A DNA stretch of 64,000 bases from Leisingera sp. ANG1 (GTDB taxonomy: Bacteria; Pseudomonadota; Alphaproteobacteria; Rhodobacterales; Rhodobacteraceae), in NCBI RefSeq assembly GCF_000203975.2, contig NZ_AFCF02000001.1, forward strand, positions 999,783 through 1,063,782. The letters are read 5' to 3'. A program made the position numbers and the translations under genes. The notes under the pieces were generated by a model. That model had not been told where the DNA came from. It worked only from the letters and a program-made list of their open reading frames with translations, and searched no databases. Of the stretch, positions 34,335 to 42,930 are shown in pieces. The first letter of the stretch is position 1, and the number at the start of each line of letters is the position of its first letter.

Positions 34335-35492
34335 TTGACTGACACTGCCGACAGGTTGCCCCCCGTGACGATGCCCCCGCCGCCGCCCGCCGAAACCGTG
34401 CCTGCCCCCGACGATGAGACCCACCGCTTCCCGTGCGAGCAGTGCGGTGCCGATTACACCTATGACCCGGCCAAAGGCACGCTGACCTGCGGCCATTGCG
34501 GCCACACCGAAAGCATCCGCAGCGGACCCTGGAAGGGATCCGCCCTGCAGGAGTTGGATTTCCGCGCTGCCGTGGCCGATCAGCTGCCCGAGGCAGAGAT
34601 CGAAGTGACGAGGGTCTCCACCTGCCCCAACTGCGCCGCGCAGGTGGAATTCGATCCGGACACCCACGCCAAGGAATGCCCGTTCTGCGCAACGCCTGTG
34701 GTGACCGGCACCGGTGAGAACCGGCACATCAAACCCAAAGGCGTGCTGCCTTTTGCGGTAGAAGAACGCGCCGCGCACAAAGCTATAACAGATTGGCTGG
34801 GCGGCCTGTGGTTTGCCCCGAACGGCCTCAGGGAATACGCCCGCAAGGGGCGGCGGATGCAGGGTATCTATGTGCCTTACTGGACCTATGACGCCCAGAC
34901 CCGCAGCAGCTACACCGGCCAGCGCGGCACCGTTTATTATGTGACCGAAACCTTCCAGCACGAAGGCAAGACCCGCTCCCGGCAGGTCGCCAAGGTACGC
35001 TGGACGCCCGCCTCGGGCCGGGTGCAGCGGTTTTTCGATGATGTGCTGGTGCTGGCCTCAAAAAGCCTGCCCAAAAAATACACTGAGGGGCTGGAGCCCT
35101 GGGACCTGGCGCAGCTGGAACCTTACCAGCCGCAGTATCTGGCAGGCTTCCGGGCTGAAGCCTACACCGTGGATCTGGAGGCTGGTTTTGCCGAGGCCGG
35201 GCAGAAGATGGACCGGGTGATCGAGCGTGACGTGCGCTTTGACATCGGCGGCGACCGCCAGCGGATTGCCCATATCGACACCAAAGTGTCTGAGGTAACC
35301 TTCAAGCACATACTGCTGCCGGTCTGGCTCGCCGCCTACAAATACCGCGGCAGGACCTATCGCTTTGTGGTCAACGGCCAGTCCGGCCGGGTGCAGGGCG
35401 AGCGGCCTTATTCAGCCTGGAAAATTGCCTTTGCGGTGCTGCTGGCCCTTCTGGTCGGTGCCGGGATCGCACTGCTGACCAGCCAGCAGTAG
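34335..35492 (+). CDS. Double zinc-ribbon membrane protein (YdjG-like)
   Basis: About 385 residues from a TTG; starts at GTG 34365 or ATG 34371 are equally possible because no clear ribosome-binding site decides. Two zinc ribbons: C34/C37/C52/C55 and C97/C100/C115/C118. A soluble domain follows with YVPYWTYDAQTRSSYTGQRG and LPVWLAAYKYRGRTYRFVVN, then one membrane helix at about 365-382. Databases often label such proteins replication factor Y-like helicase, but no helicase motif is present. Last gene of the TelA module. Confidence 0.8.
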   Translation: MTDTADRLPPVTMPPPPPAETVPAPDDETHRFPCEQCGADYTYDPAKGTLTCGHCGHTESIRSGPWKGSALQELDFRAAVADQLPEAEIEVTRVSTCPNCAAQVEFDPDTHAKECPFCATPVVTGTGENRHIKPKGVLPFAVEERAAHKAITDWLGGLWFAPNGLREYARKGRRMQGIYVPYWTYDAQTRSSYTGQRGTVYYVTETFQHEGKTRSRQVAKVRWTPASGRVQRFFDDVLVLASKSLPKKYTEGLEPWDLAQLEPYQPQYLAGFRAEAYTVDLEAGFAEAGQKMDRVIERDVRFDIGGDRQRIAHIDTKVSEVTFKHILLPVWLAAYKYRGRTYRFVVNGQSGRVQGERPYSAWKIAFAVLLALLVGAGIALLTSQQ

Positions 35493-35590
35493 CACCAAAC
35501 AAAAACGGAAGGGGACGCTGCCGCCCCCTCCCTGAACCGGCCGGTTCCTTTCCCCGGATTCTGAGCCGGAACCCTTGGCCGGCCTCCCTG
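35493..35590. other. Gap between TelA module and hsp20, with a hairpin
   Basis: Contains GGAGGGG/CCCC-type pairing around 35510-35533 (GGGG...CCCC flanking ACGCTGCCG), a possible terminator of the plus-strand operon without a T-run. Confidence 0.35.
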
Positions 35591-36010
35591 TCAGCCCTTG
35601 CTGATCTTGATCCTGCGGGCGGTCTCCGGCTGCTCCAGCGCCTTCTTCGGCACTGCGATATGCAGCACGCCGTCCTCCATCCGGGCTGAGGCCGCCTGCC
35701 CGTCCGCGTCCTCCGGCAAACGGAACGACCGCCGGAATGCGCCATACTGGCGCTCGCTGAAGTACCAGGTGTCGCCCGTCTTCTCAGACTGTGTCTTTTT
35801 CTCGCCGCGGATCGTCAAAACGCCGTTGTCCACGGTCAGCTCCACGTCCTCCAGCGAAACACCCGGAAGCTCCATGGCAATGTCATAGGCCTCCTTGCCC
35901 GAAGACGCCTCGGTTGCCGGGGTGAGCCAGTCGGCAAGCCGCGCGCCAAAGCTGCGGAAAGGATCATATAGCGACGGCCAGAAGCCGCCATGTTCGGTTT
36001 TTTCCACCAT
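35591..36010 (-). CDS. Small heat-shock protein, Hsp20/alpha-crystallin
   Basis: A 139-residue protein. The alpha-crystallin domain covers about 38-128, from AYDIAMELPGVSLEDVELTV to the conserved A-x-x-x-x-G-V-L motif in ARMEDGVLHIAVPK, with a short C-terminal tail. It is an ATP-independent holdase preventing aggregation. AAAGGAGG before the ATG is a very strong ribosome-binding site and TACAAT about 35 bp upstream is a fair -10; no clear RpoH promoter was seen. It is convergent with the TelA module, so two stress functions face each other. Confidence 0.93.
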   Translation of the reverse strand: MVEKTEHGGFWPSLYDPFRSFGARLADWLTPATEASSGKEAYDIAMELPGVSLEDVELTVDNGVLTIRGEKKTQSEKTGDTWYFSERQYGAFRRSFRLPEDADGQAASARMEDGVLHIAVPKKALEQPETARRIKISKG

Positions 36011-36205
36011 TGTTCAGCCTCCTTTCTAGTTGCGTCTGATTGTACCGCCTGCCCCGCCGCACCGCCTTGATCCGGCGCAAAGGCAATGCCTGAGCCGGAA
36101 GATTTCAGGCCGCGACCTCGCCAGTGCCCGACAAAGGAGATAGAGCTGTTGCGGACAATCCGGCAGCCGCCTGCCGGACAGCACTATTCAAGGACGGGAG
36201 CAGAC

Positions 36206-36652
36206 ATGCGCGCACTTATCCAACGGGTCAGCGAGGCCTCTGTGACAGTCGATGGCGAGGTTATCGGCGAAACCGGTCCCGGGCTGCTGGTGCTGGTCTG
36301 CGCCATGGCCGGTGACAGCGAGGCGCAGGCGGACCAGCTGGCCGCCAAGATTTCCAAGATGCGGATCTTCAAGGACGACGCAGGCAAAATGAACCGTTCG
36401 GTGCTGGATACCGGCGGCGGCGTGCTGGTGGTCAGCCAGTTCACCCTGGCGGCCGACACAAGGCGCGGCAACCGGCCCGGCTTTTCCACCGCTGCGGCCC
36501 CGGCTGAGGGCGAACGGCTCTATGAATATTTTGCAGACCAGCTGTCTGCGCTGGGTTTGGAAACTGCAAAAGGCCGGTTCGGCGCCGACATGAAGGTGCG
36601 CCTGCTGAATGACGGTCCGGTGACCATCTGGATGGATACTGAACACCCCTGA
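36206..36652 (+). CDS. dtd: D-aminoacyl-tRNA deacylase
   Basis: A 148-residue protein starting [19 protein letters not shown], with the two active-site motifs SQFTLAADT (about 77-85) and [10 protein letters not shown] (about 134-143), the latter providing the cross-subunit Gly-cisPro. It hydrolyses D-aminoacyl and glycyl-tRNA(Ala) as a proofreading step. The length is normal. GGGAG lies before the ATG at 36206, and the open frame upstream is not part of the gene. Confidence 0.96.
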   Translation: MRALIQRVSEASVTVDGEVIGETGPGLLVLVCAMAGDSEAQADQLAAKISKMRIFKDDAGKMNRSVLDTGGGVLVVSQFTLAADTRRGNRPGFSTAAAPAEGERLYEYFADQLSALGLETAKGRFGADMKVRLLNDGPVTIWMDTEHP

Positions 36653-37079
36653 TCCGCCCCTTGGAGCCCAGCCTGCCAGCGCGCCGCATTGCCGCTGCCC
36701 GTTGTGGTCCAACCGCCATACCGGGCAGGTCAGTTGGCGGCGTAGAGGGCGTTTTTAGACCGGAAAGCACCGATTCTGTCCCTTGGGCGGCCTGTCGGCC
36801 TTGCCCGCCGGGCAGATTCGCAAAAAATCCGCAATTTCTCCGCATCAATATTTCCTGTCGTATTCCAGCGCTTTTTTTGCTTTACACAGGACAGAGACCG
36901 CAAAAACGGCACCTTACTTGAGAAAGGCGACACCCGCTGTTTGTGCCGCACGAAACCGTGCAGATGGCTTCCCCGGCGTAGCGCTAATAACGCTTGCGAG
37001 TTAGCGGTAAATACGCAAATCTTAAATCGCCAATCAAAAAAACAGGTGCCTCAGCACCGCAACCAATCGGGAGAACTCA
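36653..37079. other. Long regulatory gap before the peptide ABC operon
   Basis: 427 bp without a supportable gene. It becomes AT-rich from about 36820, unlike the rest of the window. It holds a CGCTAA-N13-TTAGCG dyad (36982-37006), an overlapping TTGCG-N15-CGCAA dyad (36994-37018), a small hairpin GGTGC-CTCA-GCACC (37045-37058), and GGGAG before the ATG at 37080. A promoter and operator for the transporter are likely here; I could not fix -35/-10. Confidence 0.55.
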
Positions 37080-38663
37080 ATGAACCGACATATGCAGTAT
37101 CTGGCCAGCCAGGCCGCGGCAGGCAAATTGTCACGCCGTGATTTCCTGGGCAAAGCCGCCGCACTGGGCTTTACCGCCGTATCCGCGAACCTGCTGCTGT
37201 CCACCGCCGCCAAGGCGGCCGGCCCGCAGAAGGGCGGCACCATCCGTCTCGGCCTGCAGGGCGGCTCCACCACCGACAGCCTGGATCCGGCGCTGGTCAC
37301 CAACACCGTTGGCCTGATGGTCACCCGCCTCTGGGGTGAGACCCTGGTCGAACTGGCCGACGACGGCGGCATCGAGGGCAAGCTGGCCGAAAGCTATGAA
37401 GCCTCTGCCGACGCCAAGACCTGGACCTTCAAGCTGCGCTCCGGCGTGACCTACTCGAACGGCCAAAGCGTCACTGCCGACGACGTGGTCAAAACCATGG
37501 AGCGCCACAGCGGTGAAGACACCAAGTCCGGCGCGCTTGGCATCATGCGCGGCATCAAGGACGTGCGCGCAGAGGGCGACAGCGTCGTCTTCGAACTGGA
37601 CAGCCCGAACGCCGACCTGCCCTACCTGCTGGCCGACTACCACCTGATCATCCAGCCGAACGGCGGCAATGACGATCCGGCAGCCGCCATCGGCACCGGC
37701 CCCTACATCATGAAGTCCTCCGACATGGGCGTGCGCTTCGTGGCCGAGAAGAACCCGAACTACTGGGGTGATCTGGGCAACGCGGACACCGTGGAAATCA
37801 TCGTCATCAACGACGACACCGCCCGCGTCGCAGCGCTGCAGTCCGGCCAGGTGGACGTGATCGACCGGGTGCCCCCGCGCACCGCAAAACTGGTCGACCG
37901 CGCACCGAACATCACCGTGCACTCGACCTCCGCGGCGGGCCACTATGTGTTCATCATGCACTGCAACACCGCACCGTTTGACAACAACGACGTGCGCATG
38001 GCGCTGAAATACGGCATCAACCGCCAGGAAATGGTCGACAAGATCCTGAACGGCTACGGCACTGTCGGCAACGACACCCCGATCAACGCCTCCTATCCGA
38101 TGTACACCGAGCTGGAACAGCGCCAGTTCGACCCGGACAAGGCGATGCACCACCTGAAGAAGGCGGGCCACGACGGCTCTATCCTGCTGCGCACCTCGGA
38201 CAACTCCTTCCCGGGCGCACCCGATGCCTCCGCGCTGTTCCAGCAGTCGCTGTCCAGCGCCGGCATCCAGCTGGACGTCAAGCGCGAGCCGAACGACGGC
38301 TACTGGTCGGAAGTCTGGAACGCCAAGCCGTTCTGCACCAGCTACTGGGGCGGCCGTCCGACCCAGGACCAGATGTTCACCACCGCCTATCTGTCCACCG
38401 CGGACTGGAACGACACCCGCTTCAACAACGAGCAGTTCGACCAGATGCTGGTGGCAGCCCGCGGCGAACTGGACGTTGCCAAGCGGACGCAGATGTATGC
38501 CGACATGTCGACCATCCTGCGCGACGAAGGCGGCCTGATCTGCCCGATGTTCAACGACTTCGTTGAAGCGACCACCGACAAGGTCGACGGCTTTGTCGAA
38601 GGCATCCCGGGCCAGGTTCTGATGAACGGCTATGCAGCCAGCAAGCTGTGGGTTAAAGCCTAA
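37080..38663 (+). CDS. ABC transporter substrate-binding protein, family 5
   Basis: A 527-residue periplasmic binding protein. The N-terminus carries a Tat motif SRRDFLGKAA (18-27) before a hydrophobic stretch, so it is probably exported folded. The mature part has the peptide/nickel cluster features: GGSTTDSLDPAL, WGETLVELADDGGIEGKLAE, YTSNGQSVTADDVV-like and the late YWGGRPTQDQMF. Ligands are oligopeptides, nickel complexes or similar; the class alone does not tell. First gene of a four-gene operon; the permease starts one base after its stop. Confidence 0.93.
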   Translation: MNRHMQYLASQAAAGKLSRRDFLGKAAALGFTAVSANLLLSTAAKAAGPQKGGTIRLGLQGGSTTDSLDPALVTNTVGLMVTRLWGETLVELADDGGIEGKLAESYEASADAKTWTFKLRSGVTYSNGQSVTADDVVKTMERHSGEDTKSGALGIMRGIKDVRAEGDSVVFELDSPNADLPYLLADYHLIIQPNGGNDDPAAAIGTGPYIMKSSDMGVRFVAEKNPNYWGDLGNADTVEIIVINDDTARVAALQSGQVDVIDRVPPRTAKLVDRAPNITVHSTSAAGHYVFIMHCNTAPFDNNDVRMALKYGINRQEMVDKILNGYGTVGNDTPINASYPMYTELEQRQFDPDKAMHHLKKAGHDGSILLRTSDNSFPGAPDASALFQQSLSSAGIQLDVKREPNDGYWSEVWNAKPFCTSYWGGRPTQDQMFTTAYLSTADWNDTRFNNEQFDQMLVAARGELDVAKRTQMYADMSTILRDEGGLICPMFNDFVEATTDKVDGFVEGIPGQVLMNGYAASKLWVKA

Positions 38664-38664
38664 T

Positions 38665-39621
38665 ATGTCTCCGATCGTAAAACTCCTGGCTCAGCGCATT
38701 GCGCTGAGCCTCCTTCTTTTGTTGCTCATCTCAATCGTGATCTTCGCCGGCACCATCGTTCTGCCGGGCGACGTTGCGCAATCGATCCTGGGTCAGTCGG
38801 CAACACCGGAGGCACTGGCCAACCTGCGGGCTGAGCTGGGTGTGAACGATCCTCCCGTACAACGCTATTTTGCCTGGCTCTTCGGCGCCATGCAGGGCGA
38901 TCTTGGCACCGCGCTGACCAGCGGCCAGGACATTGCCCAGGCTCTCAGCAGCCGTTTCTGGAATACCCTGTTCCTCGCCTTCTGGGCTGCCGTGGTTGCG
39001 GTTCCGCTGGCGATCTTCCTCGGCCTGCTTGCCGTCCGTTTCAAGGACCGCTGGCCCGACAAGATGATCTCCGCCGTCACCCTGGCCTCGATCTCGATCC
39101 CCGAGTTCCTGATAGGCTACGTGCTGATGTATTTCATCGCGGTGCAGCTGCGCTGGTTCCCGTCAGTGGCCATGGTCAACGACAACATGAGCCTGTTCGA
39201 GAAGCTGAACGCCATCGCCCTGCCGATTGCCGTTCTGACGCTGGTTGTTCTGGCGCACATGATGCGGATGACCCGCGCTGCGATCCTGAACGTGATGCAA
39301 TCGGCCTATATCGAAACCGCGGAACTCAAGGGCCTCAACGCCTTTCAGGTGATCTACCGCCACGCGTTCCCGAACGCGATCGCGCCGATCGTCAACGTGG
39401 TGATGCTGAACCTCGCCTATCTGGTGGTTGGCGTCGTGGTGATCGAGGTGGTCTTCGTCTACCCCGGCATGGGCCAGTATCTGGTCGACCACGTGTCCAA
39501 GCGTGACGTGCCTGTTGTGCAGGCCTGCGGCCTGATCTTTGCCGCCGTCTATATCGGTCTCAACATGATTGCCGATATCGTCGCCATCCTGAGCAACCCG
39601 CGCCTGAGGCATCCGAAATGA
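38665..39621 (+). CDS. ABC transporter permease, DppB type
   Basis: A 318-residue membrane protein with six helices. The EAA loop lies near residues 210-230 (YIETAELKGLNAFQVIYRHAF). The N-terminal half contains GDVAQSILGQSATPEALANL, typical of DppB/OppB. It pairs with the DppC-like permease to form the import channel. The ATG overlaps nothing but is only 1 bp from the binding-protein stop; its own stop overlaps the next start (ATGA). Confidence 0.93.
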   Translation: MSPIVKLLAQRIALSLLLLLLISIVIFAGTIVLPGDVAQSILGQSATPEALANLRAELGVNDPPVQRYFAWLFGAMQGDLGTALTSGQDIAQALSSRFWNTLFLAFWAAVVAVPLAIFLGLLAVRFKDRWPDKMISAVTLASISIPEFLIGYVLMYFIAVQLRWFPSVAMVNDNMSLFEKLNAIALPIAVLTLVVLAHMMRMTRAAILNVMQSAYIETAELKGLNAFQVIYRHAFPNAIAPIVNVVMLNLAYLVVGVVVIEVVFVYPGMGQYLVDHVSKRDVPVVQACGLIFAAVYIGLNMIADIVAILSNPRLRHPK

Positions 39622-40433
39622 AGAATATCCCCATTTCCGCACTCATCGGGCTGTTCTTCACTGCCCTCTACTTCCTTGGTGCCATCTTTGCGCCGCTGCT
39701 GGCCCCCTATGGCGTCGGCGAAGTGGTCGGCGATGTGTGGGAGCCCTCCAGCGCAGACTATCTGCTTGGCACCGACAACATCGGCCGCGACCTTCTCAGC
39801 CGGATGATCTATGGCGGCCGCACCACTATCTTCATCGCAACCGCCGCGACCGTTCTGTCCTTCACCCTGGGCTCCGTCCTCGGCTTCTTTGCCGCGGTGA
39901 TGGGCGGCTGGATCGACCAGGCGCTGTCGCGCTTCGTCGACCTCGTGATGTCGATCCCGACCTTGATCTTCGCCCTGGTGGTGCTGTCGGTCGCACCGGT
40001 CACCATTCCGATGCTGATCCTGGTGATGGGCCTTCTGGACGCCACCCGCGTCTACCGCCTGGCCCGTGCCGTTGCGGTCGATATCGAGGTGATGGACTAC
40101 GTCGAAGCAGCCCGCCTGCGCGGCGAGAAAACCGCCTGGATCATCTTCCGCGAGATTCTGCCCAACGCCCTGTCGCCGCTGATCGCGGAGATGGGCCTGC
40201 GCTTCATCTTTGCGGTTCTGTTTGTCTCCACCCTGTCCTTCCTGGGCCTGGGCGTGCAGCCGCCTGAGGCTGACTGGGGCGGCATCGTGAAAGAGAACAA
40301 GGAAGGCATCGTCTACGGCATTCCTGCGGCCCTGATCCCGGCCTTTGCCATCGCCACCCTGGCGATCTCGGTCAACCTGGTGGCTGACTGGGTGCTGAAC
40401 CGGACCACATCGCTGAAAGGAGGCCGCGGATGA
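39618..40433 (+). CDS. ABC transporter permease, DppC type
   Basis: A 271-residue protein. The N-terminal region has LLGTDNIGRDLLSRMIYGGR (about 52-71), the hallmark of DppC/OppC permeases, followed by an EAA loop (YVEAARLRGEKTAWIIFREI) and the late FLGLGVQPPEADWGG. Six helices. It partners with the upstream DppB-like permease. It overlaps both neighbours by 4 bp, so the operon is translationally coupled. Confidence 0.94.
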   Translation: MKNIPISALIGLFFTALYFLGAIFAPLLAPYGVGEVVGDVWEPSSADYLLGTDNIGRDLLSRMIYGGRTTIFIATAATVLSFTLGSVLGFFAAVMGGWIDQALSRFVDLVMSIPTLIFALVVLSVAPVTIPMLILVMGLLDATRVYRLARAVAVDIEVMDYVEAARLRGEKTAWIIFREILPNALSPLIAEMGLRFIFAVLFVSTLSFLGLGVQPPEADWGGIVKENKEGIVYGIPAALIPAFAIATLAISVNLVADWVLNRTTSLKGGRG

Positions 40434-42067
40434 GCGATACCCTGTTGAAAGTCCGCGACCTGAAGATCGGCGCGACCATCTACCCGCCGGGTGAACGTCC
40501 CCGCGACATCGAGATCGTGCACGGGGTCAGCTTTGACCTCGCGCCCGGCAAAGTTCTGGGGCTGATCGGTGAATCCGGTGCCGGCAAATCCACCATCGGT
40601 CTTGCGTCCATGGCCTATGGCCGCGGCGGCGTGAAGATCACCGGCGGCGCGGTCTGGGTCAACGGCCGCGATATCCTGAAGGGCAGCCACAAGGACATCC
40701 GCAAACTGCGCGGTGCCGAGGTGACCTATGTGTCGCAATCAGCGGCAGCCTCCTTCAACCCGGCCAAGAAGATTATGGATCAGGTGGTCGAGGCCGCGGT
40801 GGAACAGAAGAAGTTCTCCCGCAAGGAGGCCGAAGCCCGTGCCCGGGTTCTGTTTGCCAAACTGGGCCTGCCGGATCCGGACAACATCGGCGAACGCTAC
40901 CCGCACCAAGTGTCGGGCGGCCAGCTGCAACGCTGCATGACCGCGCTGGCGCTGTGCCCGGAGCCGGATCTGGTGGTGTTCGACGAGCCGACAACCGCGC
41001 TCGACGTGACCACCCAGATCGACGTTTTGATGGCGATCAAGGAGGCGATCCGCGACACCGGCGTTGCCGCGCTCTACATCACCCACGACCTGGCGGTTGT
41101 GGCACAGGTGAGCGACGACATCATGGTTCTGCGGATGGGCAACACCGTCGAATACGGCAACGTTGACCAGATCATCAATGATCCGCAGGAGGAGTACACC
41201 AAGGCGCTGGTCTCGGTCCGCTCCATCGAGCATGAGGAAAAGGCCCCGACCGAGGAGCCGGTGCTGAGCGTGCGCAATATCACCGCGCGCTACAAGGGCA
41301 CCCAATTCGACGTGCTGCACAATGTGAACGTCGATCTGTATCCCGGCCAGACGCTGGCCGTGGTGGGTGAATCCGGCTCCGGCAAATCCACCCTCGCCCG
41401 CGTGATCACAGGCCTGTTGCCGCCGCGCGAGGGCGAGATCGAGTTTGCCGGCCGCAAGCTCTCACCGGACCTCAAGGGCCGCAGCCGCGAGGATCTGCGC
41501 GAACTGCAGATGATCTACCAGATGGCAGACGTGGCAATGAACCCGCGCCAGACCGTCGGCACCATCATCGGCCGCCCGCTGGAGTTCTACTTCGGCATGC
41601 GCGGCGCCGAGAAGAAGAAGCGGATCATCGAACTGCTGGACGAGATCGAGCTGGGCGAAAAGTTCATGGACCGCTATCCGGCGGAGCTTTCGGGCGGCCA
41701 GAAGCAGCGTGTCTGCATCGCCCGCTCGCTGGCAGCCAAGCCTAAGATGATCATCTGCGACGAGGTCACCTCGGCACTCGACCCGCTGGTGGCAGACGGC
41801 ATCCTGAAGCTGCTGCTGGACCTGCAGAAGATCGAAGATGTGGCATATCTCTTCATCACCCACGATCTGGCAACGGTGCGCGCGATCTCGGACAACATCG
41901 CGGTAATGTATCAGGGCAAAGTGCAGCGCTACGGCGGCAAGTCCAAGGTGCTGAGCCCGCCGTTCGACGATTACACCGATCTGCTGCTCAGTTCGGTGCC
42001 GGAGATGAAGCTCGGCTGGCTGGAAGAGGTGATTGCCCACCGCAAGATGGAAAGCGCCGGCAACTGA
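40430..42067 (+). CDS. Fused double ABC ATPase for the peptide-class importer
   Basis: A 545-residue protein with two complete nucleotide-binding domains in one chain, equivalent to DppD plus DppF. Walker A is GESGAGKST (47-55) and GESGSGKST (313-321), with signatures VSGGQLQRC and LSGGQKQRVC and Walker B DLVVFDEP and MIICDEV. The linker around 265-285 has no extra domain. The second Walker B ends in CDEV rather than the usual CDEP. It powers the two permeases upstream and is closed by a very strong terminator. Confidence 0.93.
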   Translation: MSDTLLKVRDLKIGATIYPPGERPRDIEIVHGVSFDLAPGKVLGLIGESGAGKSTIGLASMAYGRGGVKITGGAVWVNGRDILKGSHKDIRKLRGAEVTYVSQSAAASFNPAKKIMDQVVEAAVEQKKFSRKEAEARARVLFAKLGLPDPDNIGERYPHQVSGGQLQRCMTALALCPEPDLVVFDEPTTALDVTTQIDVLMAIKEAIRDTGVAALYITHDLAVVAQVSDDIMVLRMGNTVEYGNVDQIINDPQEEYTKALVSVRSIEHEEKAPTEEPVLSVRNITARYKGTQFDVLHNVNVDLYPGQTLAVVGESGSGKSTLARVITGLLPPREGEIEFAGRKLSPDLKGRSREDLRELQMIYQMADVAMNPRQTVGTIIGRPLEFYFGMRGAEKKKRIIELLDEIELGEKFMDRYPAELSGGQKQRVCIARSLAAKPKMIICDEVTSALDPLVADGILKLLLDLQKIEDVAYLFITHDLATVRAISDNIAVMYQGKVQRYGGKSKVLSPPFDDYTDLLLSSVPEMKLGWLEEVIAHRKMESAGN

Positions 42068-42083
42068 TTCCACCAAAGGATGC

Positions 42084-42120
42084 AAAGCCCCCGCTGATTG
42101 CCAGCGGGGGCTTTTTCTTT
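42084..42120 (+). terminator. Strong rho-independent terminator of the ABC operon
   Basis: 13-bp stem AAAGCCCCCGCTG / CAGCGGGGGCTTT with a 5-nt loop, followed by TTCTTT, 17 bp after the ATPase stop. Confidence 0.9.
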
Positions 42121-42282
42121 TTAAATTTACACGGATTTGTGATATTTTATTGAGACAGGGAGAATGCAGCGGGACCGGCTGCAAACAATAGAAAAAGCAC
42201 TGAGCGCGGCTGAACTGTGAGGCAAGCCAACCCGATTTACCGGGCAGTTTCGTTTTGACTGCAGCAATGGGGAGAAACTGCC

Positions 42283-42924
42283 ATGACAGATTGGGCAATT
42301 CACGGATTTGAGATCGCCAATTGCAACTGCGTGCCCGGCTGCCCTTGCCAATTTTCGCAGCTTCCTAATGACGGCACCTGCGAAGCAATGCTGACTTTCC
42401 GCATCGATAAAGGCCACTACGGGGACACAAAGCTGGACGGGCTGCACGCCGCGGCCATCTACAAATGGCCCGGCCCCATTCACGAGGGCAACGGCGAGAT
42501 GCAAATCATCATCGACGAAAGCGCCACAGCAGAGCAGAAGTCGGCCCTCGAGGCGATCATGACCGGCCAGGACACCGATGAATTTGCCACCATGTTCTTC
42601 GTCTTCAACGCTATGTGCACCACCAGGCATGAGACACTCAGCGCACCCGTGTCGCTGAGTTTTGATGCCGAAACAGGTATTGGCCATGGCAAGGCGGACG
42701 GCATTGGCGAAACCAAAGTCGAACCGATTGCACACATCGTGTCCGGTGCACCGCATTCGGTCCAGATCAAATTGCCGAACGGGTTTGAATACTCCGAGGC
42801 TTCCGTCTGCCAGGGCACGACACGGACCCCTGGATCTGCCATCAGCCTTGAAAAGAACAGCGGAACCCACGCCCATGTTGCCGAGCTGCACCTGACCGGC
42901 AAGGGCGTTGAGCGCGCGGCTTGA
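42283..42924 (+). CDS. DUF1326 domain protein
   Basis: A 213-residue soluble protein with a Cys cluster at the N-terminus: C14, C16, C20, C22 (NCNCVPGCPCQF), plus C33. This is a plausible metal site. The rest is beta-rich without catalytic motifs I recognise. DUF1326 genes are typically next to or fused with DUF2182 membrane proteins, exactly as here (6-bp gap). Together they look like a small metal- or thiol-related module. Function unknown. The gene has its own 160-bp upstream region after the ABC terminator. Confidence 0.85.
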   Translation: MTDWAIHGFEIANCNCVPGCPCQFSQLPNDGTCEAMLTFRIDKGHYGDTKLDGLHAAAIYKWPGPIHEGNGEMQIIIDESATAEQKSALEAIMTGQDTDEFATMFFVFNAMCTTRHETLSAPVSLSFDAETGIGHGKADGIGETKVEPIAHIVSGAPHSVQIKLPNGFEYSEASVCQGTTRTPGSAISLEKNSGTHAHVAELHLTGKGVERAA

Positions 42925-42930
42925 TCCGCC

